This document shows, piece by piece, positions 32,319-39,909 of a stretch of 39,909 nucleotides of DNA. Source of the stretch: Tepidibacter thalassicus DSM 15285 (lineage in GTDB: Bacteria > Bacillota > Clostridia > Peptostreptococcales > Peptostreptococcaceae); the NCBI RefSeq assembly GCF_900129915.1, contig NZ_FQXH01000018.1, positions 1 through 39,909 of the forward strand. Direction: 5' to 3'. Position 1 is the first letter of the stretch. Each line of letters opens with the position of its first letter. A model generated the notes under the pieces. The model was not told the origin of the DNA. It made no database searches and was given only the letters and a program-made list of their open reading frames with translations. The position numbers and the translations under genes were made by a program.

Positions 32319-33686
32319 TTAGTTTGAACTCATTATAATAATTTTCTCTGCATTAGTTATAGGAGGTAAACTCATAGTCATTATAGGGCTATGATATATT
32401 TTAACCTTTATTCCCTCTTTTATGTCTTTTATAGATAATTTTTCTCCTTGTTCATTTACTATATCCGTTTTATTACTTACATTAAACTTAATTCCTTCAT
32501 TCATATTTTTTCCTATAAATATTATTTTTCCTTCTTTTATATCTTCAATTTGCGAAATTTCTCCTTCTTTACAATAAATATCTTTCACAATTATTTTTTT
32601 AGCATTTGCAATTGGCGGTAAACTTCTTGTCATTTTTGCATCATGATAAACTATTATATTTGAACTATTTTGCAAATCATTAACACCTAATTTAATTCCA
32701 TCAGTAGTTACTATTTCTGTATCTTCATTTATCATAAATTTAATTTTATCATACATTCCATTCCCTTCAACTAAAGCCATAACTCCAAATTTATTGTTTT
32801 GAATTTTTTTAACTTTTCCTATCATTTTATACAAACCAGTAGCTTCGTCAAAATATTCACTACCTCCAGCAAATACATTTTCTTTCTCCTTTATAGATAA
32901 TTCTAATTGAGAAGATACATTTACAATATATTCTTTCGTATCTATAGATTGTTCTTTTCCTTCAGAATCTCTATATAAATCAAACTTGATAATTGTAGAT
33001 CCCTCTTTTAATCCTTTTAATTTCCAAATATGCTCTCCACCCATTCCACAAATATTTGATTTTTCACTACCTTTAAAGCTATCAAAAACAACCTCAACTA
33101 TATCTTTATTTTCAATATCATAATGCCATACATATCCTGTTGTTGGATTTTCTTTTAATTTAATTTCATTTTTTATTTTGCTTACATTACTTTTATTTAA
33201 AATAACAGTTTGAGTACTTTCATTCCAAATAATATTATATCCAACTACAGCAGATATAAATCTTAAAGGTACATAAATATTATCATCAATAACTGTAGCT
33301 GGTACATCTAATTTGATTTTTTCTGGTTCTCCTGTTAAATCATATTTATGATATATTAATACTTCTTTATCTTCAACAGTCATTTTTATATCTGTATATT
33401 CAGTTTCCACATTTACTACTTTTTTATTTTTATCCCATGTAATCTTAACCCCTAAATTTTCAGATAAAAATTCTATAGGTACAATAGTTCTTCCATCTAA
33501 TATCATAGGCTTTTCATCTGAAAATACAATATTTTTTCCATCAACAATCACATTAATACCTCTTTTTTCATAAAGAACTGGAACTAAATAATCAGTATTT
33601 TTTTCATCTGCAAATATCGGTGATATGGATGTCGCTAAAACAACTCCTACTAATGTCTTTGCTATAATATTCTTTTTAATATTCAT
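32319..33686 (-). CDS. Secreted protein: copper-amine-oxidase-N domain plus chagasin-type (I42) inhibitor domain
   Basis: A 455-residue product. Residues 1-26 (KTLVGVVLATSISPIFA) are a signal peptide. About 40-165 match the copper amine oxidase N-terminal-like fold (IVFSDEKPMILDGRTIVPIE, VPLRFISAVVGYNIIWNEST), a cell-surface module despite its name. About 170-260 form an I42/chagasin domain: the loops NPTTGYVW, GMGGEHIWKLKG and the final Y/F-rich strand are the cysteine-protease binding loops. The C-terminal half has two similar segments, MTRSLPPIANAKKIIV and MTMSLPPITNAEKIII. It may restrain secreted clostridial cysteine proteases; that role is inferred from the domain only. Confidence 0.85.
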   Translation of the reverse strand: MNIKKNIIAKTLVGVVLATSISPIFADEKNTDYLVPVLYEKRGINVIVDGKNIVFSDEKPMILDGRTIVPIEFLSENLGVKITWDKNKKVVNVETEYTDIKMTVEDKEVLIYHKYDLTGEPEKIKLDVPATVIDDNIYVPLRFISAVVGYNIIWNESTQTVILNKSNVSKIKNEIKLKENPTTGYVWHYDIENKDIVEVVFDSFKGSEKSNICGMGGEHIWKLKGLKEGSTIIKFDLYRDSEGKEQSIDTKEYIVNVSSQLELSIKEKENVFAGGSEYFDEATGLYKMIGKVKKIQNNKFGVMALVEGNGMYDKIKFMINEDTEIVTTDGIKLGVNDLQNSSNIIVYHDAKMTRSLPPIANAKKIIVKDIYCKEGEISQIEDIKEGKIIFIGKNMNEGIKFNVSNKTDIVNEQGEKLSIKDIKEGIKVKIYHSPIMTMSLPPITNAEKIIIMSSN

Positions 33687-33796
33687 ATAATTTTCTCCTT
33701 CCTTTTTTTCTATTCTATTTTATTAGACGATTAAAAAACAAAAAAGTTCCATTAATTTTAAAATATATATTTGAAATAATTTCCATTATTAAATAA

Positions 33797-33828
33797 TTGA
33801 CAAACATATTATTACATCGTAATATAAT
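33797..33828 (+). promoter_or_regulatory. arsR-type gene promoter with inverted-repeat operator
   Basis: TTGACA (33797-33802) is followed after 17 bp by TAATAT (33820-33825), or after 20 bp by TATAAT. ATTAC-ATC-GTAAT (33811-33823), within a longer imperfect AT-rich dyad, overlaps the -10, as expected for an autorepressing ArsR-family protein. Confidence 0.6.
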
Positions 33829-33856
33829 AATATACAGTATTATAGGAGGAATAAAA

Positions 33857-34141
33857 ATGGAAAATTACAAAATTGATTCTAAACTTCTAACAGAAAATGC
33901 AGAGCTTTTAAAAGCTTTATCTCATCCTGTAAGATTGTGTATAGTTAAAGGTCTTTTAGAAAAAGGTTCTAGTAATGTATCTAATATTCAAAACTGTCTT
34001 AATATGCCTCAATCTACTATATCTCAACATGTATCAAAATTAAAAACTGCAGGAATAATAAGCGGAGAAAGAAATGGCCTTGAAATAATATATAAAATAT
34101 CTAATGAAAAAGTAGAAAAAATAATAAAGGCACTATTTTAA
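33857..34141 (+). CDS. ArsR/SmtB-family transcriptional repressor
   Basis: A 94-residue winged-helix protein starting at ATG 33857 behind ATAGGAGG (an upstream in-frame ATG lies within the promoter). ELLKALSHPVRLCIVKGLLE and MPQSTISQHVSKLKTAGIIS are the ArsR core. The metal-box ELCVCDL is absent. Only two cysteines occur, C28 (RLCIV) and C47 (QNCLN). The next gene is a persulfide-handling fusion, so the pair may sense sulfide or persulfide as in SqrR/BigR, although the Cys spacing differs from those proteins. It is 69 bp ahead of the fusion gene and probably represses both. Confidence 0.85.
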   Translation: MENYKIDSKLLTENAELLKALSHPVRLCIVKGLLEKGSSNVSNIQNCLNMPQSTISQHVSKLKTAGIISGERNGLEIIYKISNEKVEKIIKALF

Positions 34142-34210
34142 GTTTATTTTTTTAAAACAAATATCATATTATCTTAATATATAAATAAAATAATAAAAAG
34201 GAGGATTAAA

Positions 34211-36673
34211 ATGAATAAAAAAATTGTTATTGTAGGTGGAGTTGCAGGGGGAGCTTCTACTGCTGCAAGACTTAGAAGATTGGATGAAAATGCTCAAATA
34301 ATAATGTTTGAAAGGGGTGAATATATATCTTTTGCTAACTGTGGTCTTCCATATTATATTGGTGGTACCATAACCGAAAGAGAATCTTTACTTGTTCAAA
34401 CAGTTGAAGGCATGTCTAAAAAATTCAACATGGATATAAGAAACTTAAGCGAAGTTACAAAAATAAACAGAGATAAAAAAACTGTAACTGTTAAAAATTT
34501 AAAAACTGGAGAAATTTATGAAGAAAACTACGATTATTTAGTATTATCACCTGGTGCAAGTCCAATAAAACCTCCTATTCCTGGAATTGAGGAAACTGAT
34601 AATTTATTTACTCTTAGAAATATTCCTGATACAGATAATATAAAAGAATTTATAGATACTAAAAAACCTAAAAAAGCAGTCGTAATAGGTGGAGGATTTA
34701 TAGGAATAGAAATGGCTGAAAATCTTCACGATAAAGGCATTGAAGTTACATTAGTTGAAATGGCAAATCAAATAATGGCACCTGTTGACTTTGAAATGGC
34801 ATGTATTCTTCATTCCCACATAAAAGACAAAGGAGTTAACCTAATTTTAGAAGATGGAGTTAAAGAATTCAAAAATAAGGGAAAAAAAATACTCCTTTCA
34901 AGTGGAAAAGAAATAAATACCGATATGATTATTTTATCTATCGGTGTTAGACCTGAAAGTAGTCTTGCAAAAGATGCTGGTCTTGAGCTTGGCGAAAGAG
35001 GAACTATTAAAGTAGATGAAACTCTAAGAACTTCTGACAAAAGTATTTATGCACTTGGTGATGCAGTTGAAGTCAAAGACTATATAAACGGAAAACCTAC
35101 AATGATTCCTCTTGCTTGGCCAGCTAATAGACAAGGTCGACTAGTTGCTGATCATATAAATGGAAAAAATGTCAAATACAACGGAACAATGGGTACTTCT
35201 ATTGCAAAAGTATTCGACATGACAGTAGCTTCTACTGGTAATAATGAAAAAACTTTAAAAAAACTAGGTATAAAATATAAATCTATACACATTCATCCAG
35301 GTTCTCATGCCGGATATTATCCTGGATCATTCCCTATAACACTTAAATTAATATTCGATCCTGAAAATGGTAAAATATTTGGTGCTCAAGCAGTTGGCTA
35401 TGACGGAGTTGATAAACGCATAGATGTTATAGCTACAGCTATTAAAGGAAATCTTACTGTATTTGATCTTCCAGATTTAGAATTAGCTTATGCTCCTCCG
35501 TACTCATCTGCTAAAGATCCTGTAAATATGGCTGGATATGTAGCATCTAATATAATAGAAGGATTAGTAGATATTGTTTACTGGAATGAAATAGATGAAA
35601 TAATAAAAAATGGTGGTATTTTAATAGATGTAAGAGATGAAATTGAAAGAGATATGGGATATATTGAAGGATCTATTAATATTCCTTTAGGTGAACTTAG
35701 AAACAGACTTAACGAAATTCCAAAAGACAAGGAAATATACGTAACTTGTCAAGTAGGACTTAGAGGATATTTAGCCGCTAGAATTTTAATGCAAAATGGA
35801 TATAAAGTTAAAAATTTAGATGGAGGATATAAAACTTATTCATCTGTATTTAGTTCAGATTTTGAAAATAACTGTACTCCTGATATTGATGATTCTGGAG
35901 TAGCTCACATAGATACTAGTTGTCTAGAAGAAATTGTTCCTAAAATATCTTTAAATGCTTGTGGTCTTCAATGTCCAGGTCCTATTATGAAAGTATACCA
36001 AAATATAGAAAATATGAGTGAAGGTGAAGTTCTTGAAGTAACTGCAAGTGATCCTGGATTCGCAAAAGACATTAAATCTTGGTGTGAAAAAACTGGTAAT
36101 ACACTTCTTAAATCAAACTTTGAAAATAAAGTATTTAAAGCTTTAATTCAAAAAGGAAAAAAGAACAATATAAATAATAATACTAATATCTTACAAAAAA
36201 ATAAAGATGGAGCTACAATGGTAGTATTCAGTGGTGATTTAGATAAAGCCATAGCTTCATTTATAATAGCATCAGGCGCTGCTTCTATGGGTAAAAAAGT
36301 AACTATGTTTTTCACATTTTGGGGGCTTAATGTATTGAGAAAAGAAAACAGCCCTAAAGTTGAAAAAGATATCCTTGAAAAAATGTTCAGTATGATGATG
36401 CCAAAAGGTCCTTCAAAATTACCTCTTTCAAAAATGAATATGGCTGGTATGGGCCCTAAAATGATAAACTATGTTATGGAAAAGAAAAATGTAGATTCGC
36501 TTGAAACTTTAATTAAAAATGCCATGGATTTAGGAGTTAGAATTGTTGCTTGCGCTATGTCTATGGATATAATGGGAATCAAAAAAGAAGAACTTATAGA
36601 TGGAGTTGAACTAGGCGGAGTTGCTTCATATCTTGGAGCAGCAGAAGATTCTGGAATAAACTTATTCATTTAA
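34211..36673 (+). CDS. CoA-disulfide reductase/rhodanese/TusA/DsrE fusion
   Basis: An 820-residue multidomain enzyme. About 1-440 is a pyridine-nucleotide disulfide oxidoreductase of the CoADR/Npsr type: FAD motif GGVAGGASTAARLRRL, active-site cysteine in FANCGLPYYIGG (near residue 43) and NAD motif VVIGGGFIGIEMAENL. About 455-550 is a rhodanese with VTCQVGLRGYLAARIL. About 580-650 is a TusA domain (NACGLQCPGPIMKVYQ), and about 670-820 a DsrE-like domain (MVVFSGDLDKAIASFIIASG). Together they would reduce CoA-persulfide or polysulfide and pass sulfur along. It follows the ArsR gene and ends at a strong terminator shared with adhE. Confidence 0.93.
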   Translation: MNKKIVIVGGVAGGASTAARLRRLDENAQIIMFERGEYISFANCGLPYYIGGTITERESLLVQTVEGMSKKFNMDIRNLSEVTKINRDKKTVTVKNLKTGEIYEENYDYLVLSPGASPIKPPIPGIEETDNLFTLRNIPDTDNIKEFIDTKKPKKAVVIGGGFIGIEMAENLHDKGIEVTLVEMANQIMAPVDFEMACILHSHIKDKGVNLILEDGVKEFKNKGKKILLSSGKEINTDMIILSIGVRPESSLAKDAGLELGERGTIKVDETLRTSDKSIYALGDAVEVKDYINGKPTMIPLAWPANRQGRLVADHINGKNVKYNGTMGTSIAKVFDMTVASTGNNEKTLKKLGIKYKSIHIHPGSHAGYYPGSFPITLKLIFDPENGKIFGAQAVGYDGVDKRIDVIATAIKGNLTVFDLPDLELAYAPPYSSAKDPVNMAGYVASNIIEGLVDIVYWNEIDEIIKNGGILIDVRDEIERDMGYIEGSINIPLGELRNRLNEIPKDKEIYVTCQVGLRGYLAARILMQNGYKVKNLDGGYKTYSSVFSSDFENNCTPDIDDSGVAHIDTSCLEEIVPKISLNACGLQCPGPIMKVYQNIENMSEGEVLEVTASDPGFAKDIKSWCEKTGNTLLKSNFENKVFKALIQKGKKNNINNNTNILQKNKDGATMVVFSGDLDKAIASFIIASGAASMGKKVTMFFTFWGLNVLRKENSPKVEKDILEKMFSMMMPKGPSKLPLSKMNMAGMGPKMINYVMEKKNVDSLETLIKNAMDLGVRIVACAMSMDIMGIKKEELIDGVELGGVASYLGAAEDSGINLFI

Positions 36674-36680
36674 TATAAGT

Positions 36681-36713
36681 AAAAAATGGGAGCTATTTTA
36701 GCTCCCATTTTTT
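36681..36713. terminator. Bidirectional terminator
   Basis: AAAAAATGGGAGC (36681-36693) pairs with GCTCCCATTTTTT (36701-36713) across a 7-nt loop, with A- and T-runs at the ends. It serves the convergent CoADR fusion and adhE genes and overlaps the adhE stop codon. Confidence 0.9.
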
Positions 36714-39312
36714 ACTTACTTACTTTTCCATAAGCCTTTTTATATATATCAGCTAATTCTGAAACTAGTGGTAGTTTAGGATTTGCTGGTGTACATTGAT
36801 CTTCAAATGCTTTATCAGAAAGCTCATCTATCTTAGCAAAGTACTCTTTTTCATCAATTCCACATTCTTTAACAGACATTGGAACATTTAACTCTTTCAT
36901 TAAATTTTTAATTGCTTCTATTAAAGATTTTACTCCTTCTTCTACAGTATCTGCTTTTAACCCTAAAGCTTTTGCAATTTCTGCATATTTTCTATCTGCT
37001 ATAAACTCCTTATATTTAGGGAATGCAGCAAATTTCTTAGGCTTAGTTGCATTATACTCTATTACATGTGGAAGAAGTATTGCATTTGCTCTACCATGTG
37101 GTATATGGAATTCCCCTCCTAGCTTATGAGCTAATGAGTGATTTATTCCAAGGAATGCATTAGTGAAAGCCATTCCCGCCATACAAGAAGCATTATGCAT
37201 TTTTTCTCTAGCCTCTTTATCTTTTCCATTTTTGTATGCTCTTGGTAAATATTCAAATACTAATTGTATAGCTTTTAATGCTAATGCATCTGTAAAATCT
37301 GTAGCCATAACTGATACATACGCTTCTATTGCATGTGTTAAAACATCCATTCCTGTATCAGCTGTTACACTAGCAGGAACTGTCATTACAAAACTTGGAT
37401 CTAATATAGCTACATCTGGTGTTAGCTCATAATCAGCTAGAGGATATTTAATATTATTTTTCTTATCAGTAATAACAGAGAATGCTGTAACTTCTGAACC
37501 TGTTCCTGATGTAGTAGGAATAGCTACCATCTTAGCAAGTTTTCCTAATTTAGGGAATTTGAATGTTCTCTTTCTTATATCCATAAATTTAAGTTTTAAT
37601 CCATTGAAATCTACATCTGGATGTTCATAGAATAACCACATTCCTTTTGCAGCATCCATAGCAGATCCTCCACCAAGAGCTATTATAGTATCAGGTTTAA
37701 ATGATTTCATTAAATTAGCTCCTGCCATTACAGTTTCAACTGATGGATCTGGCTCTACATCAGAGAATACTTCAATCATCACATTATTCATTCTCTTTCT
37801 TAAATGATACATTACTTTATCTACATATCCAAGCTCAACCATTATTCTATCTGTAACTATAACCACTCTATTTACATCTGGCATTTTAGTTAAATATTGA
37901 ACTGAACCAAATTCATGATATATCTTTTCAGGAACTTTAAACCACTGCATATTCACTCTTCTTTTCGCCACCTTTTTAACATTTATTAAGTTTACTGCTG
38001 ATACGTTATCTGTAGTTGAGTTATTACCCATAGATCCACAACCAAGAGTAAGTGATGGCATATTAGCATTATATATATCACCTATTGCTCCATGAGTTGA
38101 CGGTGCATTTACTAAAAGTCTACCAGTCTTAACTCTTTTACCAAATTCATATATTACATCATCATCATTTGAATGAATTACAGCAGAATGTCCAAGTCCA
38201 CCAAACTCAGTCATTTCTACAGCTCTTTGTATACCTTCTTCACTATCTTTAACCTTATAACAAGCAAGTATAGGACTTAGTTTTTCTTTAGATAATGGAT
38301 ATTTAGGTCCTACCCCTTCAAGTTCTGCCACTAATATTTTAGTATCTTCTGGAACATTAAGTCCTGCCATTTTAGCTATTTTATATGCACTTTGTCCTAC
38401 TATATCAGGATTAATAGTACATTTTTCTTCATTTATAACTAATTTTTGAAGCTTAGCTATTTCTTCTTTATTTAAGAAATAACAATTATATTCTTTCATC
38501 AAATTAACTACATTTCTGTATATTTCTTGATCTATTATAACAGCTTGCTCTGATGCACATATCATACCATTATCGAATGTCTTAGAAAGTATTAAATCAT
38601 TAACAGCTTGTCTTATATCAGCTGTTTTTTCTATATAACAAGGAACATTACCAGCACCAACACCTAAAGCTGGTTTTCCTGAAGAATAAGCAGCTTTAAC
38701 CATTCCTGGTCCACCTGTTGCAAGAATTAAAGAAACACCTTCATGTTTCATTAAAAGATTTGAAGCTTCAATAGATGGTTCTTCTATCCATTGAATACAA
38801 TTCTCTGGAGCTCCTGCTTTTATAGCAGCATCTCTAACTATTCTAGCAGCCTCTACCGAACACTTTTGAGCTGATGGATGGAAACTAAATATTATTGGAT
38901 TTCTAGTTTTCATCGAAATTATAGATTTAAACATAGTAGTTGAAGTAGGATTTGTAACAGGTGTAACTCCAGCTATAACTCCAATAGGTTCAGCAATTAA
39001 CATATATCCTTCTTCTTCATTTTCTTCTATAACCCCAACTGTTTTATCGTACTTTATACTATGATATATATATTCTGTTGCAAACATATTCTTTGTTATT
39101 TTATCTTCATAAACTCCTCTACCAGTTTCTTCTACTGCCATTTTAGCAAGTTCCATATGTTTATCAAGCCCTGCAAGAGCCATTGCTTTAACTATATTAT
39201 CAACTGTTTCTTGATCTAATTTTAAAAATTCTTCTCTTGCCTTATTTGCTTTGGCAACTAATTCATCTATCATAAGTTTAGGATCTTTCTTTTGCTTTTC
39301 AACTTTTGACAT
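36712..39312 (-). CDS. adhE: Bifunctional acetaldehyde-CoA / alcohol dehydrogenase
   Basis: An 866-residue AdhE that reduces acetyl-CoA to acetaldehyde and then ethanol with NADH; it forms spirosomes. The N-terminal half (about 1-440) is the CoA-acylating aldehyde dehydrogenase, with FDNGMICASEQAVI around the catalytic cysteine and GVGAGNVPCYIE. The linker leads to the Fe-dependent alcohol dehydrogenase half (about 450-866): IALGGGSAMDAAKGMW, TTSGTGSEVTAFSVIT, DTGMDVLTHAIEAYVS, GINHSLAHKLGGEFHIPHGR. Length is normal. The start is behind AAGGAGG. It is monocistronic, with a readable SigA promoter, a cre-like site and a start-point dyad. Confidence 0.97.
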   Translation of the reverse strand: MSKVEKQKKDPKLMIDELVAKANKAREEFLKLDQETVDNIVKAMALAGLDKHMELAKMAVEETGRGVYEDKITKNMFATEYIYHSIKYDKTVGVIEENEEEGYMLIAEPIGVIAGVTPVTNPTSTTMFKSIISMKTRNPIIFSFHPSAQKCSVEAARIVRDAAIKAGAPENCIQWIEEPSIEASNLLMKHEGVSLILATGGPGMVKAAYSSGKPALGVGAGNVPCYIEKTADIRQAVNDLILSKTFDNGMICASEQAVIIDQEIYRNVVNLMKEYNCYFLNKEEIAKLQKLVINEEKCTINPDIVGQSAYKIAKMAGLNVPEDTKILVAELEGVGPKYPLSKEKLSPILACYKVKDSEEGIQRAVEMTEFGGLGHSAVIHSNDDDVIYEFGKRVKTGRLLVNAPSTHGAIGDIYNANMPSLTLGCGSMGNNSTTDNVSAVNLINVKKVAKRRVNMQWFKVPEKIYHEFGSVQYLTKMPDVNRVVIVTDRIMVELGYVDKVMYHLRKRMNNVMIEVFSDVEPDPSVETVMAGANLMKSFKPDTIIALGGGSAMDAAKGMWLFYEHPDVDFNGLKLKFMDIRKRTFKFPKLGKLAKMVAIPTTSGTGSEVTAFSVITDKKNNIKYPLADYELTPDVAILDPSFVMTVPASVTADTGMDVLTHAIEAYVSVMATDFTDALALKAIQLVFEYLPRAYKNGKDKEAREKMHNASCMAGMAFTNAFLGINHSLAHKLGGEFHIPHGRANAILLPHVIEYNATKPKKFAAFPKYKEFIADRKYAEIAKALGLKADTVEEGVKSLIEAIKNLMKELNVPMSVKECGIDEKEYFAKIDELSDKAFEDQCTPANPKLPLVSELADIYKKAYGKVSK

Positions 39313-39334
39313 GATATACCTCCTTAAAGTTTGA

Positions 39335-39348
39335 TAGTTATTTAACTA
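39335..39348 (-). promoter_or_regulatory. Dyad in the adhE leader (possible Rex-like site)
   Basis: TAGTTA-TT-TAACTA is a perfect palindrome just after the predicted adhE start point. It shares the GTTA...TAAC core of Rex operators but not the full TTGTTAAnnnnTTAACAA form. Confidence 0.35.
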
Positions 39349-39362
39349 ACTTTCTTGTCTTT

Positions 39363-39391
39363 ATAGTACTATTTTTTTTAAATATTGTCAA
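39363..39391 (-). promoter_or_regulatory. adhE: adhE promoter
   Basis: On the minus strand TTGACA (39391-39386), a 17-bp spacer and TACTAT (39368-39363) form a strong SigA promoter, giving a leader of about 44 nt. Confidence 0.75.
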
Positions 39392-39433
39392 TAATTTTAT
39401 TTTAATTTTTTTTAAAAAAATCTTTTTTATTCA

Positions 39434-39447
39434 GGAAAACGTTTTAT
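39434..39447. promoter_or_regulatory. cre-like (CcpA) site upstream of adhE
   Basis: GGAAAACGTTTTAT matches the TGWAARCGYTWNCW consensus at 12 of 14 positions, missing the first and the C near the end. It lies 43 bp upstream of the -35, where CcpA can activate. Confidence 0.45.
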
Positions 39448-39595
39448 TGTGCAGGTTTTATTTTTACATTAAATCAATTCGACATTATGAAATTTATTTA
39501 ACAAAGTAATACTTTTATTATTTTATTCAACAATATTCTTTTTTATTCCAGAGCTATTAGTTATTACTTTAACAAAAACACACAAAAAAAGATTA

Positions 39596-39712
<117 letters not shown>

Positions 39713-39754
39713 AATCTTTATTTTTTTTCATACTTTCAAAACTGCACAGATTTA

Positions 39755-39909
39755 TTGGTCAAGTCCTCGACCTATTAGTATCCATCAGCTGAACTCATTA
39801 CTGAGCTTACACCTTGGACCTATCTACCAGGTAGTCTTCCTGGGGTCTTACCCTTACGGTGGGAAATCTTATCTTGAGGGTGGCTTCGCGCTTAGATGCT
39901 TTCAGCGCT
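39755..39909 (-). rRNA. rrl: 23S ribosomal RNA, 3' end only
   Basis: About 155 bp of the 3' end are visible on the minus strand, recognised by the reverse complement of GGTCAAGTCCTCGACCTATT, which mirrors the conserved 3' terminus (...TACTAATAGGTCGAGGACTT). The gene continues beyond the right edge, with 16S expected further on. Confidence 0.95.

Noticed and set aside
37163..37432. Open 89-codon plus-strand frame
   Set aside because: Lies within adhE across the iron-binding motifs, no start signals.

Overview
The window is a low-GC Firmicute chromosome segment, most likely Clostridium sensu stricto. The reasons are the strong A/T bias, class II fructose-bisphosphate aldolase, bifunctional AdhE, CsxC-like spore-surface paralogues, a DUF1904 protein, a chagasin-type inhibitor and the 5S/23S sequences. 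The species cannot be fixed from the sequence alone.

Layout. Bases 1-2690 are accessory DNA. They hold the N-terminus of an AAA-ATPase-like protein, a tiny ORF, a hairpin cluster resembling an IS200/IS605-type right end, a two-gene cassette of unknown function, a decayed IS3-family copy, and an ORF-free stretch (about 2250-2590) that looks like a structured RNA with its own promoter. Bases 2691-7249 (minus) are an RNA-modification operon (DUF1904, RsmF-like, RsuA-like, PHP phosphoesterase, RlmCD-like). Next come fba (+) and tandem spore-surface paralogues, an orphan acidic protein with an odd leader, and a methyltransferase with a membrane protein. Bases 13280-16681 hold an ECF sigma / anti-sigma / ABC exporter operon. 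Bases 16884-22624 carry a metallophosphoesterase, a TtcA-like enzyme, a small alarmone synthetase, an MBL hydrolase, a YkgJ-type cysteine-cluster protein, a DMT transporter and a CPBP-like protein. glpQ follows.

Bases 24017-31105 look like one regulatory neighbourhood. A DMT transporter and an 858-residue GltD/CCG iron-sulfur flavoprotein lie behind a near-consensus sigma-54 (-24/-12) promoter with a 20-bp inverted repeat placed like an enhancer site. An iron-dependent alcohol dehydrogenase with a divergent HxlR regulator and a PAS/AAA+/Fis sigma-54 activator follow. The rest comprises a TIGR01212-type radical SAM protein (with a decayed copy of its 3' end 7 kb away), a secreted copper-amine-oxidase-N/chagasin protein, an ArsR regulator with a CoA-disulfide-reductase/rhodanese/TusA/DsrE fusion, adhE with a readable promoter, and the 3' end of an rRNA operon (23S then 5S, minus strand).

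The most interesting items are the candidate minus-strand structured RNA at 2250-2543, where five helices contain G-U pairs that would be A-C mismatches on the other strand; the sigma-54 circuit at 27682-27813; a perfect TTGACA-17-TATAAT promoter embedded in a dyad and followed by only a terminator (16757-16870); and a ribosome binding site separated from its start codon by a hairpin (10832-10884).
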